64,000 bases of DNA. Origin: Stigonema ocellatum SAG 48.90 = DSM 106950. Its GTDB lineage: Bacteria > Cyanobacteriota > Cyanobacteriia > Cyanobacteriales > Nostocaceae. Below, piece by piece: positions 18,209 through 26,770 of the stretch (positions are counted from its first letter, which is position 1; every line of letters begins with the position of its first letter). Both the position numbers and the translations under genes were made by a program. The notes beneath the pieces are model-generated. The model saw only the letters and a list, made by a program, of their open reading frames with translations, did no database searches and was not told where the DNA came from. Where the stretch lies: the NCBI GenBank assembly GCA_016903675.1, contig JADQBA010000006.1, positions 1-64,000 of the forward strand, given 5' to 3'.

Positions 18209-19888
18209 ATGCTAACTAAACAGCAAAGACGACTAATTACTTACGAAAATATTACGATTTACGAACAAACCTATCAATTACCTGTCCTAAAAAATAGCGG
18301 AGTAAAAACAGTTCAAACAAAAATTAGAGAACGTCAAAGATTAATTAAAGAAGGCGTTCGATATCGTCATCAGCTTGGGGGGATAATTAAGCGTAAAGAA
18401 GAAATTAGTCAGGGAGAAATTTTTGAGGAGATTCAATTATTCATTAAGGACTACAGTGATATTATTGATTTCTTAGAAAATTATAAGGATAGTTATCATC
18501 ATTTTTTGTTAAAGCTAACGGATGACTTGAAAAAGTTGTTTAAAGAAAAATATCTAGAAATAAAAAATTTAGAATATGAAAGAAGAAAACTAGAAACAAA
18601 AAATCACAAAAATCAGAAAATTATTGATGAACTAACATGGGAAAAACAAGAAAATTTTAAAGCAGTTTTACTGTTGAGCAATGCCTACTTTTTAATGATA
18701 GAAAAAATAAAATTGCTTGGCGTAGGAATTAAAAAACTGACAGAAGATACCAACAATCAAAAAAAAATTGTTCAGCAAATAGTTAAAGATTTAGAAGTCT
18801 ATCAAGAGATTTACGAATATCAAAGAAAAGCCCATAAACTCCGTCAAGAAATAGCAAAAATTGCCCAGACTGCAATCAATTTTGAAAATTCTTTACAAGA
18901 TTACTTTAGTCCTTTTCAATCTTTAATAGATGAAGTAGTAAAAGTAGATGAGTATTTTTACGCAACTGTCGGCGATATTAAAAATTTAGGAGATAATCTT
19001 TTGAAGTCTCAGTCAAATTTATTAAGTCTTGAAGAAACCGAGGCAATTTCTGAAACTTTTCTTGATTTTATGGTGACAAGTTATGAGAAAAAGGCAAGAT
19101 TAAAAGATGCTTTTATTGAATCTCAATTACTAGATTGGCAAATCCATAATTTTGATTTGAGCGAAAATAGCGTCTCTTTAGATAAGAGTATTAATTTAAT
19201 ATCTAATTATATATCCAAGCAACTCACTGATCAAAGAAAAGTGCTAGGTATAGCAGAAGTAAATTTTGTCTCTACAGCGTCTCTATCTTCTGTTGAAGAA
19301 ACAGGATTGATAGAACTGACTAATAACAGTATTACGTTCACAAAAGAATTTCCCAGCAATCAAAACATCGATTATACTCAACTGGAAAATATCCTTGCGC
19401 AACATAAGTGGAAAGAGGCTGACATTGAAACCACTAAATTAATGCTACAAGTCATGAGGAAGAATTATTGGAATGAAGTTTATAAGGAAGATATTGAGAA
19501 CTTTTCTTGTAAAGACCTCCAAATCATTGATCAACTTTGGGAACAATACAGTTATGGTTATTTCGGCTTCAGTGTTCAGCAAAGTATCTGGAGCGAAATG
19601 GGTGGTCAAGTAGACTATGAAACAGAAAAGAGACTCGGCGATCGCCTTGGTTGGCGAAAAGAGGGAAACTGGTTAGACTATGAGCAACTAACTTTTAAAT
19701 TGTCCCCCATGATACCAATGGGACACCTACCGGTCAAATGGTTACACTATGACTCTACCAACTTGTCCCCAAAATCATCTACAGAAGACCTTTCCATGGG
19801 AGCATGGCGGGTGGGGTCTTGGTTAGTTTGGCAGATGCACTTATTCTTTTCTCGAACCAAAATTTGTAACGGAGCCTTAACAATTTAA
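18209..19888 (+). CDS. Coiled-coil protein with C-terminal GUN4 domain
   Basis: 559 residues from the ATG at 18209 (a TTG six bases upstream is in frame but less likely). Residues about 25-330 are strongly charged and predicted coiled coil. Residues about 395-540 match GUN4: LAQHKWKEADIETTKLM, IDQLWEQYSYGYFGFSVQ, then GHLPVKW. GUN4 binds porphyrins and activates Mg-chelatase in chlorophyll synthesis. Multi-domain GUN4 proteins are common in cyanobacteria, and many are not the true chelatase cofactor. This one starts just after the peptide exporter, possibly by chance. It is AT-rich compared with the NRPS genes, which suggests a different origin. Ligand and role are unknown. Confidence 0.8.
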   Translation: MLTKQQRRLITYENITIYEQTYQLPVLKNSGVKTVQTKIRERQRLIKEGVRYRHQLGGIIKRKEEISQGEIFEEIQLFIKDYSDIIDFLENYKDSYHHFLLKLTDDLKKLFKEKYLEIKNLEYERRKLETKNHKNQKIIDELTWEKQENFKAVLLLSNAYFLMIEKIKLLGVGIKKLTEDTNNQKKIVQQIVKDLEVYQEIYEYQRKAHKLRQEIAKIAQTAINFENSLQDYFSPFQSLIDEVVKVDEYFYATVGDIKNLGDNLLKSQSNLLSLEETEAISETFLDFMVTSYEKKARLKDAFIESQLLDWQIHNFDLSENSVSLDKSINLISNYISKQLTDQRKVLGIAEVNFVSTASLSSVEETGLIELTNNSITFTKEFPSNQNIDYTQLENILAQHKWKEADIETTKLMLQVMRKNYWNEVYKEDIENFSCKDLQIIDQLWEQYSYGYFGFSVQQSIWSEMGGQVDYETEKRLGDRLGWRKEGNWLDYEQLTFKLSPMIPMGHLPVKWLHYDSTNLSPKSSTEDLSMGAWRVGSWLVWQMHLFFSRTKICNGALTI

Positions 19889-20029
19889 GTAGTCATGCAA
19901 AATTATTTACACATTTATTTAACCAAGCAACTTGACCGTCAGAGTTTTATGGTAAGGCAAGCAGTGATAAATACTTGTCTTGGTAAAATAATGCGATCGC
20001 ATTTAGTAGCGGAAAACTAAATTCTTAAG

Positions 20030-20055
20030 CCTCTCCCCGAACTCGCGGGGAGAGG
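20030..20055. terminator. Stem-loop after the GUN4 gene
   Basis: A 9-bp stem (CCTCTCCCC / GGGGAGAGG) closes an 8-base loop. There is no T-run directly after it. The sequence is of the widespread cyanobacterial palindromic-repeat type, so a terminator role is only possible. Confidence 0.35.
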
Positions 20056-20189
20056 TTTGGAGAGGGGTTCCTATAGATAAAGTTTTTAGCCGGTTACAGT
20101 ATATTTATAAGCTTCTGTGTGATTTCTACAACGTTGCTGGGGTCATTTGAGTCTTCAGTCTTAACCGCTACATTGAAGGAGTACTGAAT

Positions 20190-20327
20190 TCATTCGGTCT
20201 TCAAATTCCAGGAAACTTGTGAAAGCAGCTCTTGAATAGATAGTACTGGTAAACTTACACCAGAAAAATCTGAAATATCGCGAGTCACGATCGCATCTAG
20301 TTGATAGAGTATTGCACAGGCAAACTG
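20190..20327 (-). pseudogene. PIN-domain toxin remnant (C-terminal part)
   Basis: Read on the minus strand this encodes QFACAILYQLDAIVTRDISD and then FSGVSLPVLSIQELL before a TGA at 20190-20192. This is the end of a PIN (VapC-type) nuclease with the conserved DAIVTRD acidic motif. No start codon and no N-terminal half are present. It is joined out of frame to a HEAT-repeat remnant at about 20328. Confidence 0.6.
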
Positions 20328-20526
20328 AACACACAGCAGCTTGCCAGCGAGTCCATTTATTCTTACTAGTGTTTAATAGTTCGATATCTGCCGCGATCGC
20401 ATCTTTATTTCCAGGTGTTATCGTCCCTAAACATTCAGCAGCTTTCAAACGAGTTTCTTCATCATATTCTGTTTGCAAAAGCTCAATCAATGCAGAAATA
20501 GCTGTTGTTTGGTCGTCAATTATCAA
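20328..20526 (-). pseudogene. HEAT-repeat protein remnant
   Basis: The segment encodes two HEAT-like helices (AISALIELLQTEYDEETRLK, then AAECLGTITPGNKDAI) ending near KWTRWQAAV. At that point the frame runs into the PIN fragment and loses similarity. HEAT proteins of this kind are often the C-terminal part of NB-ARC or lyase-like proteins in cyanobacteria. It is a broken gene fragment. Confidence 0.55.
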
Positions 20527-20531
20527 CTAAA

Positions 20532-20600
20532 AGCTCACCAGAAATCGTACCTGCTACTGGGTGGGTAATTAACGAGAAAGACGAAGTGATACTTACAGGA
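20532..20600 (+). pseudogene. Fragment of a two-partner-secretion exoprotein tail
   Basis: The frame reads SSPEIVPATGWVINEKDEVI and then LTG. The motif VPATGWVIN is typical of the C-terminal end of cyanobacterial filamentous-haemagglutinin-like secreted proteins. There is no start, and the fragment is only about 23 codons. Confidence 0.5.
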
Positions 20601-20628
20601 AATTATTTTTATAGTAATCTTAATCAAA

Positions 20629-20757
20629 GATTTGGATTGGGGTATACCGCTCATTAAAGTTGATGGGAGCAACCGGACATTACAAGAAAATGGTTTGTAT
20701 TTCTCAGTTAATTACAGTCCGTTTCATAATTTTGGCGTTGCGAATAAGCAAAAATAA
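20629..20757 (+). pseudogene. Fragment of a ShlB/FhaC-type outer-membrane transporter tail
   Basis: The frame reads DLDWGIPLIKVDGSNRTLQE and then NGLYFSVNYSPF. This is the last beta strands of a two-partner-secretion transporter, with the terminal aromatic motif needed for barrel insertion. The stop is a TAA at 20755-20757. All upstream POTRA and barrel sequence is missing. Confidence 0.55.
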
Positions 20758-20872
20758 TTCGTAATTCGTAATGACGCTCGAGTACTCGCGCTTCGCTACG
20801 CTAACGTAATTCGTAATTAATACTTCAGGGATGAATCTGAGGGTTTGAAACAATGAAAAAAAGTGATATGTG

Positions 20873-21175
20873 ATGAATAAAATACAAAACTGGTTGCAAA
20901 TCTTGCTAGCTTCGTCGATTTTCCTAGTCTGGACTCACAAATCGGCGATCGCACAAATCACACCCGATAATACTCTAGGTGTAGAAGCTTCCCGACTCAC
21001 GCCAAATGTGTTGATTAACGGTGCAAATGCAGACAGAATTGATGGTGGGGCGCAACGAGGCATCAATCTTTTTCATAGTTTTAGTCAATTTAATATTAAT
21101 GATGGACAAAGAGTTTATTTTGGTAACCCATCGGGAGTAGAAAATATTTTAACGCTCTTTGAGAAAATTTTTTAA
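20873..21175 (+). pseudogene. Truncated filamentous-haemagglutinin-like exoprotein (N-terminal part)
   Basis: About 100 residues from an ATG at 20873: a signal peptide (LQILLASSIFLVWTHKSAIAQ), then the start of a haemagglutination-activity domain (ITPDNTLGVEASRLTPNV, NGANADRIDGGAQRGINLFH, SFSQFNINDGQRVYFGNPSG). Normal members have several hundred residues. Here the match stops after GVENILT and the frame ends in non-homologous sequence. With the two tail fragments just upstream, this is a decayed secretion locus. Confidence 0.65.
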
Positions 21176-21379
21176 AAATTCTTGTGCCACTTTATCCGGC
21201 ACTTTTTCTCGCAGTAGCTCCTATTGTATCGCTGAGCAAGCTGCTCATGCGGATTCGATTGCCTGCGATCGCACATAACCCCTAACCGAACCGTATTGGG
21301 AGTGCAAGTGTTTCAAGCTGCCATTGGTCACAAGTTAAGATAAAAGCACTTTATTATATTCTAGAGTGATGATTTGTTC

Positions 21380-21429
21380 GTAGTGAGGACTTTAGTCCTC
21401 GTATTTTTGCGGACTAAAGTCCTCACTAC
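21380..21429. repeat. Perfect 19-bp inverted repeat (possible terminator for cysA)
   Basis: Arms at 21380-21398 (GTAGTGAGGACTTTAGTCC) and 21411-21429 enclose a 12-base loop. The repeat lies 43 bp beyond the cysA stop. It is a common cyanobacterial interspersed hairpin and may help end cysA transcription. Confidence 0.6.
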
Positions 21430-21471
21430 AAACCCATCAAAGTTGACTTGCCAGAGTATTAGTTACACCGC

Positions 21472-22497
21472 TTAACTAACAGCATAGGTTGGAAAAATTT
21501 TTGCCTGCTTGAACTTAATATAAACATGCTGCTCCTCCTTGATATTAAGCTGATTGAACTGATCTCGGCTCAAGTAAGCGTTCACCGTCTCCCCAGACAT
21601 GAGAACCAATTCCACCCGGATTTCCCAACCCAGGTTGATAATACGATAAACCTTGACAGATGTAGTCGCATCATCAGGACTGGTCTGAATCACAACATCA
21701 TGGGGGCGCAAAAAGATCTGATCAGTTGTAGCTGTTACCAAACTTTTGTCTGGTAAAATGTCAGCATTACTAGGAAGAACATTCACTGGACCAATAAAGC
21801 TCATAACGAACGGCGTTGCTGGGTGGTCATAAATCTCAGCCGGGGTACCTATTTGCTCTACCCGACCTTTATTCATCACCACAATCTGATCTGAAACTTC
21901 CATCGCTTCCTCTTGATCGTGGGTGACAAATACAGTTGTGACATTCACTTCCTCATGTAGTTTTCGCAGCCACATCCTTAATTCCTTCCGGACTTTGGCA
22001 TCTAACGCCCCAAAGGGTTCATCCAAAAGCAAGATTCTCGGCTGAACTGCTAATGATCTTGCTAACGCTACCCGTTGGCGTTGACCACCAGAGAGTTGGT
22101 GAGGGTAGCGATCGCCAAACCCCCGCAACTGTACTAACTCCAAAAGTTCCTCCACTCGCTGTTGAGTCTTGCTTTTCGGAACCTTGCGGATTTCCAATGG
22201 AAAGGCAACATTCTCCCGCACTGTCAAGTGCTTAAACAGTGCGTAGTGCTGAAACACAAAGCCAATCTGGCGTTTTTGCACCGACTTGTAAGTGGCATTT
22301 TCACCATCCAGCCAGATTTCACCTGAATCAGGCTCCTCTAATCCCGCAATCATTCGCAGCAATGTCGATTTTCCTGAACCAGACGGACCCAAAAGCGCCA
22401 CCAGAGAGCCAGTTTTCACGAATACACTCACACCGTCAACAGCATGGAAAGAGCCGTATAGTTTTGATACGTTCTCAACTGCAATGCCCATAGTCAT
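21472..22497 (-). CDS. cysA: Sulfate/thiosulfate ABC transporter ATP-binding protein CysA
   Basis: 341 residues. Walker A GPSGSGKST (about 37-45), signature LSGGQRQR (near 138), Walker B ILLLDEPFGALDAKVR (near 155-170) and switch His in FVTHDQEE, then a C-terminal TOBE-like regulatory region. It powers sulfate uptake with the CysT/CysW permeases encoded at 23492-25247. It is transcribed away from cysR, sharing a 67-bp intergenic region, and is separated from the permease genes by cysR and the NIL gene. The local context makes sulfate much likelier than molybdate. Confidence 0.9.
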   Translation of the reverse strand: MTMGIAVENVSKLYGSFHAVDGVSVFVKTGSLVALLGPSGSGKSTLLRMIAGLEEPDSGEIWLDGENATYKSVQKRQIGFVFQHYALFKHLTVRENVAFPLEIRKVPKSKTQQRVEELLELVQLRGFGDRYPHQLSGGQRQRVALARSLAVQPRILLLDEPFGALDAKVRKELRMWLRKLHEEVNVTTVFVTHDQEEAMEVSDQIVVMNKGRVEQIGTPAEIYDHPATPFVMSFIGPVNVLPSNADILPDKSLVTATTDQIFLRPHDVVIQTSPDDATTSVKVYRIINLGWEIRVELVLMSGETVNAYLSRDQFNQLNIKEEQHVYIKFKQAKIFPTYAVS

Positions 22498-22564
22498 CCT
22501 CTTACAGAAATTGGTATATATTATAAATACGGCACATCTATCGGAATTAGGGTCTTAAACCACA
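22498..22564. promoter_or_regulatory. Divergent cysA-cysR promoter region
   Basis: A 67-bp AT-rich gap lies between two divergent starts. It contains TTGGTATATATTATAAATAC (complement of the cysA upstream), which could hold -10 elements for both directions. A Crp-type operator is not obvious by eye. Confidence 0.4.
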
Positions 22565-23152
22565 ATGTTGTTATCATCCCCTTTTCCTACTCATTCTCAT
22601 GAAAACATCACAAAACATTTTAAGCCCCGCTCATCACTATCACTGAAGGAGAATAGTCTTTGGAAAATCGAAAAAGGAGTGGTGCGGACTGTGACATGGC
22701 ATCAAGACGGTACGATCGTCACTCTGGGAGTGTGGGGAGCAGGAGATATTGTCGGCAGAGCTTTATCGAAGGTCGATCCCTATCAGATTGAGTGCTTGAC
22801 CAAAGTAGAAGTGTCAATCCTGCCTCTAAAAGAGTGGTATCCACTGACAGAGGTTCTGTTTGCCCACATCCAACAGGCTGAAGAATTGATGGTGATTCGC
22901 AGCTATAAAACAGTGGAAATAATGCTCATGAAACTGTTAGGTTGGTTAGCTAAAAAGTTTGGTCGTGAAGTTGAAACTGGACATCTCATTGATCTGCGCC
23001 TCACTCATCAAGATATTGCTGACATGCTGAACTCTAATCGGGTGACAATTACCCGTGTCCTCATCAACTTAGAGGAGCAGGGTTTGATTGACCGTCTCCC
23101 CCTGCATCGGATAGTGCTCAAAGAGGAGGAACTTTGGCACTATGAGATTTAA
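22565..23152 (+). CDS. cysR: Crp/Fnr-family regulator of sulfur assimilation CysR
   Basis: 195 residues. An N-terminal cyclic-nucleotide-binding-like barrel (residues about 20-90, with WGAGDIVG) is followed by a dimer helix and a winged HTH near 145-180 (LTHQDIADMLNSNRVTITR, VLINLEEQGLI). In Synechococcus a CysR of this family sits among the sulfate permease genes and is needed for their induction under sulfur starvation. The same placement here (divergent from cysA, convergent with the permease block) supports the name. The effector residues for cAMP are not evident. Confidence 0.85.
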   Translation: MLLSSPFPTHSHENITKHFKPRSSLSLKENSLWKIEKGVVRTVTWHQDGTIVTLGVWGAGDIVGRALSKVDPYQIECLTKVEVSILPLKEWYPLTEVLFAHIQQAEELMVIRSYKTVEIMLMKLLGWLAKKFGREVETGHLIDLRLTHQDIADMLNSNRVTITRVLINLEEQGLIDRLPLHRIVLKEEELWHYEI

Positions 23153-23157
23153 ATTTT

Positions 23158-23209
23158 GTTAGTTGTTGGTTGTTGGTTGGCACTAAACACCAAACAACAA
23201 CCAACTAAC
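23158..23209. terminator. Stem-loop between convergent cysR and NIL genes
   Basis: GTTAGTTGTTGGTTGTTGG and a complementary CAAACAACAACCAACTAAC form a roughly 18-bp imperfect stem around a short loop. It sits exactly between two convergent stops and probably works as a bidirectional terminator. Confidence 0.5.
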
Positions 23210-23211
23210 CA

Positions 23212-23478
23212 TTACCAAATACCAGTTTTGCTCTCATCCCAGATTTCCAGACCCAAGTCATTGAGATAGTGAAGCGCACTGTCAATTTGTGCTGCTGTGC
23301 CTTGTAAATCTAAGTCAAACCAACCATCTCCAATGGCGTTGGAGCCTAAAATAGCAGCAGAGATGTTCACCGTCAAACCATAGTCAGAAACTAGACGAGA
23401 AATCACAGGTTCTTGGTGATATTCCTTAGGAATCCTTAAACGAATCCGTTTATGGGTGAGCGTGTTGTCAGTAGTCAT
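23212..23478 (-). CDS. NIL-domain (ferredoxin-like fold) protein
   Basis: 88 residues. The beta-alpha-beta pattern (RIRLRIPKEYHQEPVISRLV, then GLTVNISAAILG, then GWFDLDLQGTAAQIDSAL) matches the NIL domain, which also forms the regulatory tail of MetN transporter ATPases and binds sulfur amino acids. It lies 13 bp downstream of cysW on the same strand, last in the sbpA-cysT-cysW-nil block. I infer a sensory role in sulfur uptake. Stand-alone NIL proteins are frequent next to cyanobacterial sulfate permeases. Confidence 0.8.
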   Translation of the reverse strand: MTTDNTLTHKRIRLRIPKEYHQEPVISRLVSDYGLTVNISAAILGSNAIGDGWFDLDLQGTAAQIDSALHYLNDLGLEIWDESKTGIW

Positions 23479-23491
23479 AACTTTTACTATT

Positions 23492-24376
23492 TCAGATTTT
23501 TTTACCTGTTTTCCGTTCCAAAATCTCCTTCAACACCAAAGTCACCACTGCTAGCAAAGCTAATAGTACCGCAGCAGAGTAAGCTGCTTCCGTTTCATAT
23601 TGTTTGTAAGCTTCCTCTACAAATAAAGGTAAGCTTTGGGTTTTATTGGCAATGTTTCCGGAAACCACAGAGACAGCACCGAATTCGCCCATTGCTCTAG
23701 CATTGGTCAAAATTAAACCGTAAAGTAAGCCCCAACGGATATTTGGCAGGGTGACGCGCCAAAATATCTGCCAATCGTTTGCACCCAGGGTTTTAGCCGC
23801 CTCTTCCTGATCGCTACCTATCTCTTCTAAAACAGGAATCACCTCACGAGCAACAAAAGGCATACTAACGAACGCTGTAGCTAGCACCATGCCTGGAAAG
23901 GCAAAGATAATCTTGATATCATATGATTCAAGAGCGCCACCAAACCACCCCAGTCGGCCATAAAGTAGCACAAGCATTAACCCAGCCACCACTGGGGAGA
24001 TGGAAAAAGGCAGGTCAACAATGCTGAGTATGAGAGTGCGACCGGGGAATTTATGACGGGCGATCGCCCAAGCCGCACACAACCCAAACACTGTATTGAC
24101 AGGTACAGCAATTATAGCCAATAACAGCGTCAGCCGAGCTGCATTCAGAAAGTCGGAGCGCGTCAAGTTAGATAGAAACGGACCTACTCCTTGTTTGAAA
24201 GCTTGGAAAAAGACATTAAGAGCAGGAATATATAGCACTAAAACTAAATACCCCAGCACTACCGCAATCAAAAATACGGCTTCCCGATTCCTCGGCTGAC
24301 TTCGCTTTTGATTGGTTTCTTGTGCTGTGCTTGTATGCAAGCGAGGTGGCATCTCATCGCCGTCATTTTGAGTCAT
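23492..24376 (-). CDS. cysW: Sulfate ABC transporter permease CysW
   Basis: 294 residues, about six transmembrane helices. The cytoplasmic EAA loop reads EEAAKTLGANDWQIFWRVTL near residue 205. A polar N-terminal extension (about 30 residues) precedes the first helix. The start overlaps the cysT stop by 14 bp, indicating translational coupling. With CysT it forms the channel across the inner membrane. Confidence 0.9.
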   Translation of the reverse strand: MTQNDGDEMPPRLHTSTAQETNQKRSQPRNREAVFLIAVVLGYLVLVLYIPALNVFFQAFKQGVGPFLSNLTRSDFLNAARLTLLLAIIAVPVNTVFGLCAAWAIARHKFPGRTLILSIVDLPFSISPVVAGLMLVLLYGRLGWFGGALESYDIKIIFAFPGMVLATAFVSMPFVAREVIPVLEEIGSDQEEAAKTLGANDWQIFWRVTLPNIRWGLLYGLILTNARAMGEFGAVSVVSGNIANKTQSLPLFVEEAYKQYETEAAYSAAVLLALLAVVTLVLKEILERKTGKKI

Positions 24377-25247
24377 ATCTTCGTCCCCAAGCTTGTAAGA
24401 AATTAATTGCCAGCAGCATCACCAAGGAAATCACCAATAGCACGATGCCTATGACAGTTGCACCGGAATAGTCATACTGCTCTAATCGCTGGAAAATCAG
24501 CACAGGTGCAATTAAATCTTTGAACGGGGTATTAGAAGAAATAATTACGGTAGATCCATACTCCCCAACTGCACGGGAAAAACCCAAAGCAACACCAGTT
24601 AAAATCGTGGGAAACAATGGTGGGAAAATCACCTTCCAAAAAGTTTGCCATTGAGATGCGCCTAAACACCAGGCAGCTTCTTCAATTTCATTTTCCATTT
24701 CCTGAAGCACAGGTTGCACAGTCCGCACCACAAACGGCAGTGAGATAAAAATCATCGCCACTGCTACCCCCAGAAGGGTGAAAGATATCTTAATGCCCAG
24801 TGGTGCCAACAGCGAACCAATCCAGCCGTTATCGCTGTAAACTGTTGCCAGGGTTAGCCCTGCTACCGAAGTAGGCAGGGCAAATGGTAAATCTACTGAG
24901 GCATCAATGAACCGTTTTAACGGGAAGTTATAGCGGACTAAAACCCAGGCGATGAGAGTACCAAAGACTCCATTAATTAGGGCAGTCAGCAATGAAGTCA
25001 CAAAAGTGACATTGTAAGTTGCCAGTGCTATGGGACTAGTGGCTATAGCCCAAAACTCAGCCGGAGTTTTAGTACTCGCTTTCACGAACATGGCAACAAT
25101 GGGGATAAACAACATCACGGTCAAATATCCCAGGGTAATTCGCCATGTCCAAGGAATTTGGGATAACCGACGCACAAAAGTCTTCCAGCCAGGAGACTTC
25201 TTAGGAATCAGTTTTCGAGAAGGCGATGGAGGAGAGGATACCGTCAT
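24363..25247 (-). CDS. cysT: Sulfate ABC transporter permease CysT (CysU)
   Basis: About 294 residues from the ATG at 25247; the frame extends 13 codons further to a TTG at 25286, which is less likely. Six hydrophobic segments are visible, with EAA loop EEAAWCLGASQWQTFWKV near residue 205. It follows sbpA closely (47 bp) and overlaps cysW. It is the partner permease of CysW. Confidence 0.88.
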   Translation of the reverse strand: MTVSSPPSPSRKLIPKKSPGWKTFVRRLSQIPWTWRITLGYLTVMLFIPIVAMFVKASTKTPAEFWAIATSPIALATYNVTFVTSLLTALINGVFGTLIAWVLVRYNFPLKRFIDASVDLPFALPTSVAGLTLATVYSDNGWIGSLLAPLGIKISFTLLGVAVAMIFISLPFVVRTVQPVLQEMENEIEEAAWCLGASQWQTFWKVIFPPLFPTILTGVALGFSRAVGEYGSTVIISSNTPFKDLIAPVLIFQRLEQYDYSGATVIGIVLLVISLVMLLAINFLQAWGRRYDSK

Positions 25248-25294
25248 AGGGAAGCAGGGCGAGTAGTATTTTTTGACATCCAACAACTAACTAA

Positions 25295-26455
25295 TTACTT
25301 TTTGTTGTTTTTTGTTTGAATTTGGTCAAAAAGAGCGCCATCTGCAAAGAACTTCTTATCGATAGCATTCCAACCACCGTAGTCAGCAACTGTACCTAGG
25401 TTTTTGACCTTGGGATATTTGTCTGCAAGCTCTTTGGTTTGTGCTACTGTCTCATCTACAGGTCGGAATCCGATTTTGGCAAACTCTTGTTGTGCTTCTG
25501 GAGTAAACAAGTATTTGACAAAGGCTTCGGCAACTTCGCGGGTACCATGTTTATCGACATTTTTGTCCACCACTGCAATGGGATTGTCGATAGAGATGTT
25601 CACATCAGGCACAATATAATTCAGCTTCCCGCCCTTTTGTTGTGCCAAGAGAATCTCATTTTCGTAGTTGATCAGAGCATCTCCCTGACCCTGCTTGAGA
25701 AATGTGTCCGAGGCTTCGCGGGCATCCTTAGTCAGAATTGGCACATTTTTGTAAACTTTAGTAACAAAATCAGTGGCTTTAGTATCATCTCCGCCAGTTT
25801 TAATGACAGAATTCCAAAGTGCCAGGAAATTCCAGCGAGCAATGCCTGAGGTTTTGGGATCAGCGGTAATGAGTTTTACACCGTCTTTTGCCAAATCAGT
25901 CCATGTTTTGATACCTTTAGGGTTGTTTGGGCGAGTCACTAGTGCGGCAACAGTTTTGGAAACAATGGCATTGTTTGGGACTTTTTTCTCCCATCCAGGC
26001 TGAATTAGTCCCGCCTTTTCAATCTTTTGGGTGTCGCCAGCTAGTGATAAATGGACAACATCTGCTTCTAAACCATCGATGACAGCACGAGTTTGAGAAC
26101 CAGAACCGCCATAGCTTTGCTTGAAGGTAACGTTTTGGTTATGTTCTTTTTTCCAATTGTCTACAAATTTAGGAATTATGGCTTCGTGAGCGGCTTTTGT
26201 GACAGCAAAGGAAACGAGGGTTAGTTCAACATCCTGCTTGTTAGCAGCAACAGGGCTAGCACTTTTGTTAGCAGCTGAACCACCATTGGTAGAATTGCTC
26301 GGATCTCCACTAGAACAGGCTGCGATCGCCAACGAAAAGGTTATTCCCACCAAAAAGAGTGAAACAAAGCCTTTTAACGAATTCAGCTTCAGCCTGTTAG
26401 TAATTTTTTCAGTAAGCAACCCTAAGTTTTTGAAGACAACCTGCCACAATTTCAT
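25295..26455 (-). CDS. sbpA: Sulfate-binding lipoprotein SbpA
   Basis: 386 residues. A long N-region and hydrophobic core end in a lipobox (LAIAAC) near residue 48, so the mature protein is probably membrane-anchored by lipid. The body has the type II periplasmic-binding fold of sulfate binders (ELTLVSFAVTKAAHEAIIP, the SYGGSGSQ anion loop, ITADPKTSGIARWNFLALW). AGGAAA precedes the ATG by 6 bp. It is first in the operon, in keeping with higher demand for the binding protein. Confidence 0.92.
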   Translation of the reverse strand: MKLWQVVFKNLGLLTEKITNRLKLNSLKGFVSLFLVGITFSLAIAACSSGDPSNSTNGGSAANKSASPVAANKQDVELTLVSFAVTKAAHEAIIPKFVDNWKKEHNQNVTFKQSYGGSGSQTRAVIDGLEADVVHLSLAGDTQKIEKAGLIQPGWEKKVPNNAIVSKTVAALVTRPNNPKGIKTWTDLAKDGVKLITADPKTSGIARWNFLALWNSVIKTGGDDTKATDFVTKVYKNVPILTKDAREASDTFLKQGQGDALINYENEILLAQQKGGKLNYIVPDVNISIDNPIAVVDKNVDKHGTREVAEAFVKYLFTPEAQQEFAKIGFRPVDETVAQTKELADKYPKVKNLGTVADYGGWNAIDKKFFADGALFDQIQTKNNKK

Positions 26456-26770
26456 GTTATTTCCTGGTTGACAATTACGGTTTTCGTGTATGAATAGAGG
26501 ATTTTAAGGTGATTTTATCTTACATTAAGAACAGCTAAAAAGACAAGAGAAAATCTTCACTTTATCGATAGGAAAAGTGACAATAGTTTTAGGTTAGTAA
26601 TAAACTGTCCGAAGCGAGGGTAACGGAGTGAAGCGAAGCAATAAGCGACCAAAACAAGATTGCTTCATTCAGTCGGCGCGACCTTCGCTTCGGACAAAAT
26701 CATCATGACCGAGAAATATTGGGAAAAGTGCGCCCCTACCACAGAACTACTGACTCGCAAACCGCTATAG
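26456..26770. other. sbpA upstream region with a palindromic repeat
   Basis: Holds the sbpA promoter (AT-rich part 26460-26600). A foldback at 26607-26695 has arms GTCCGAAGCGAGGGT and ACCTTCGCTTCGGAC. No gene is seen. Confidence 0.5.
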
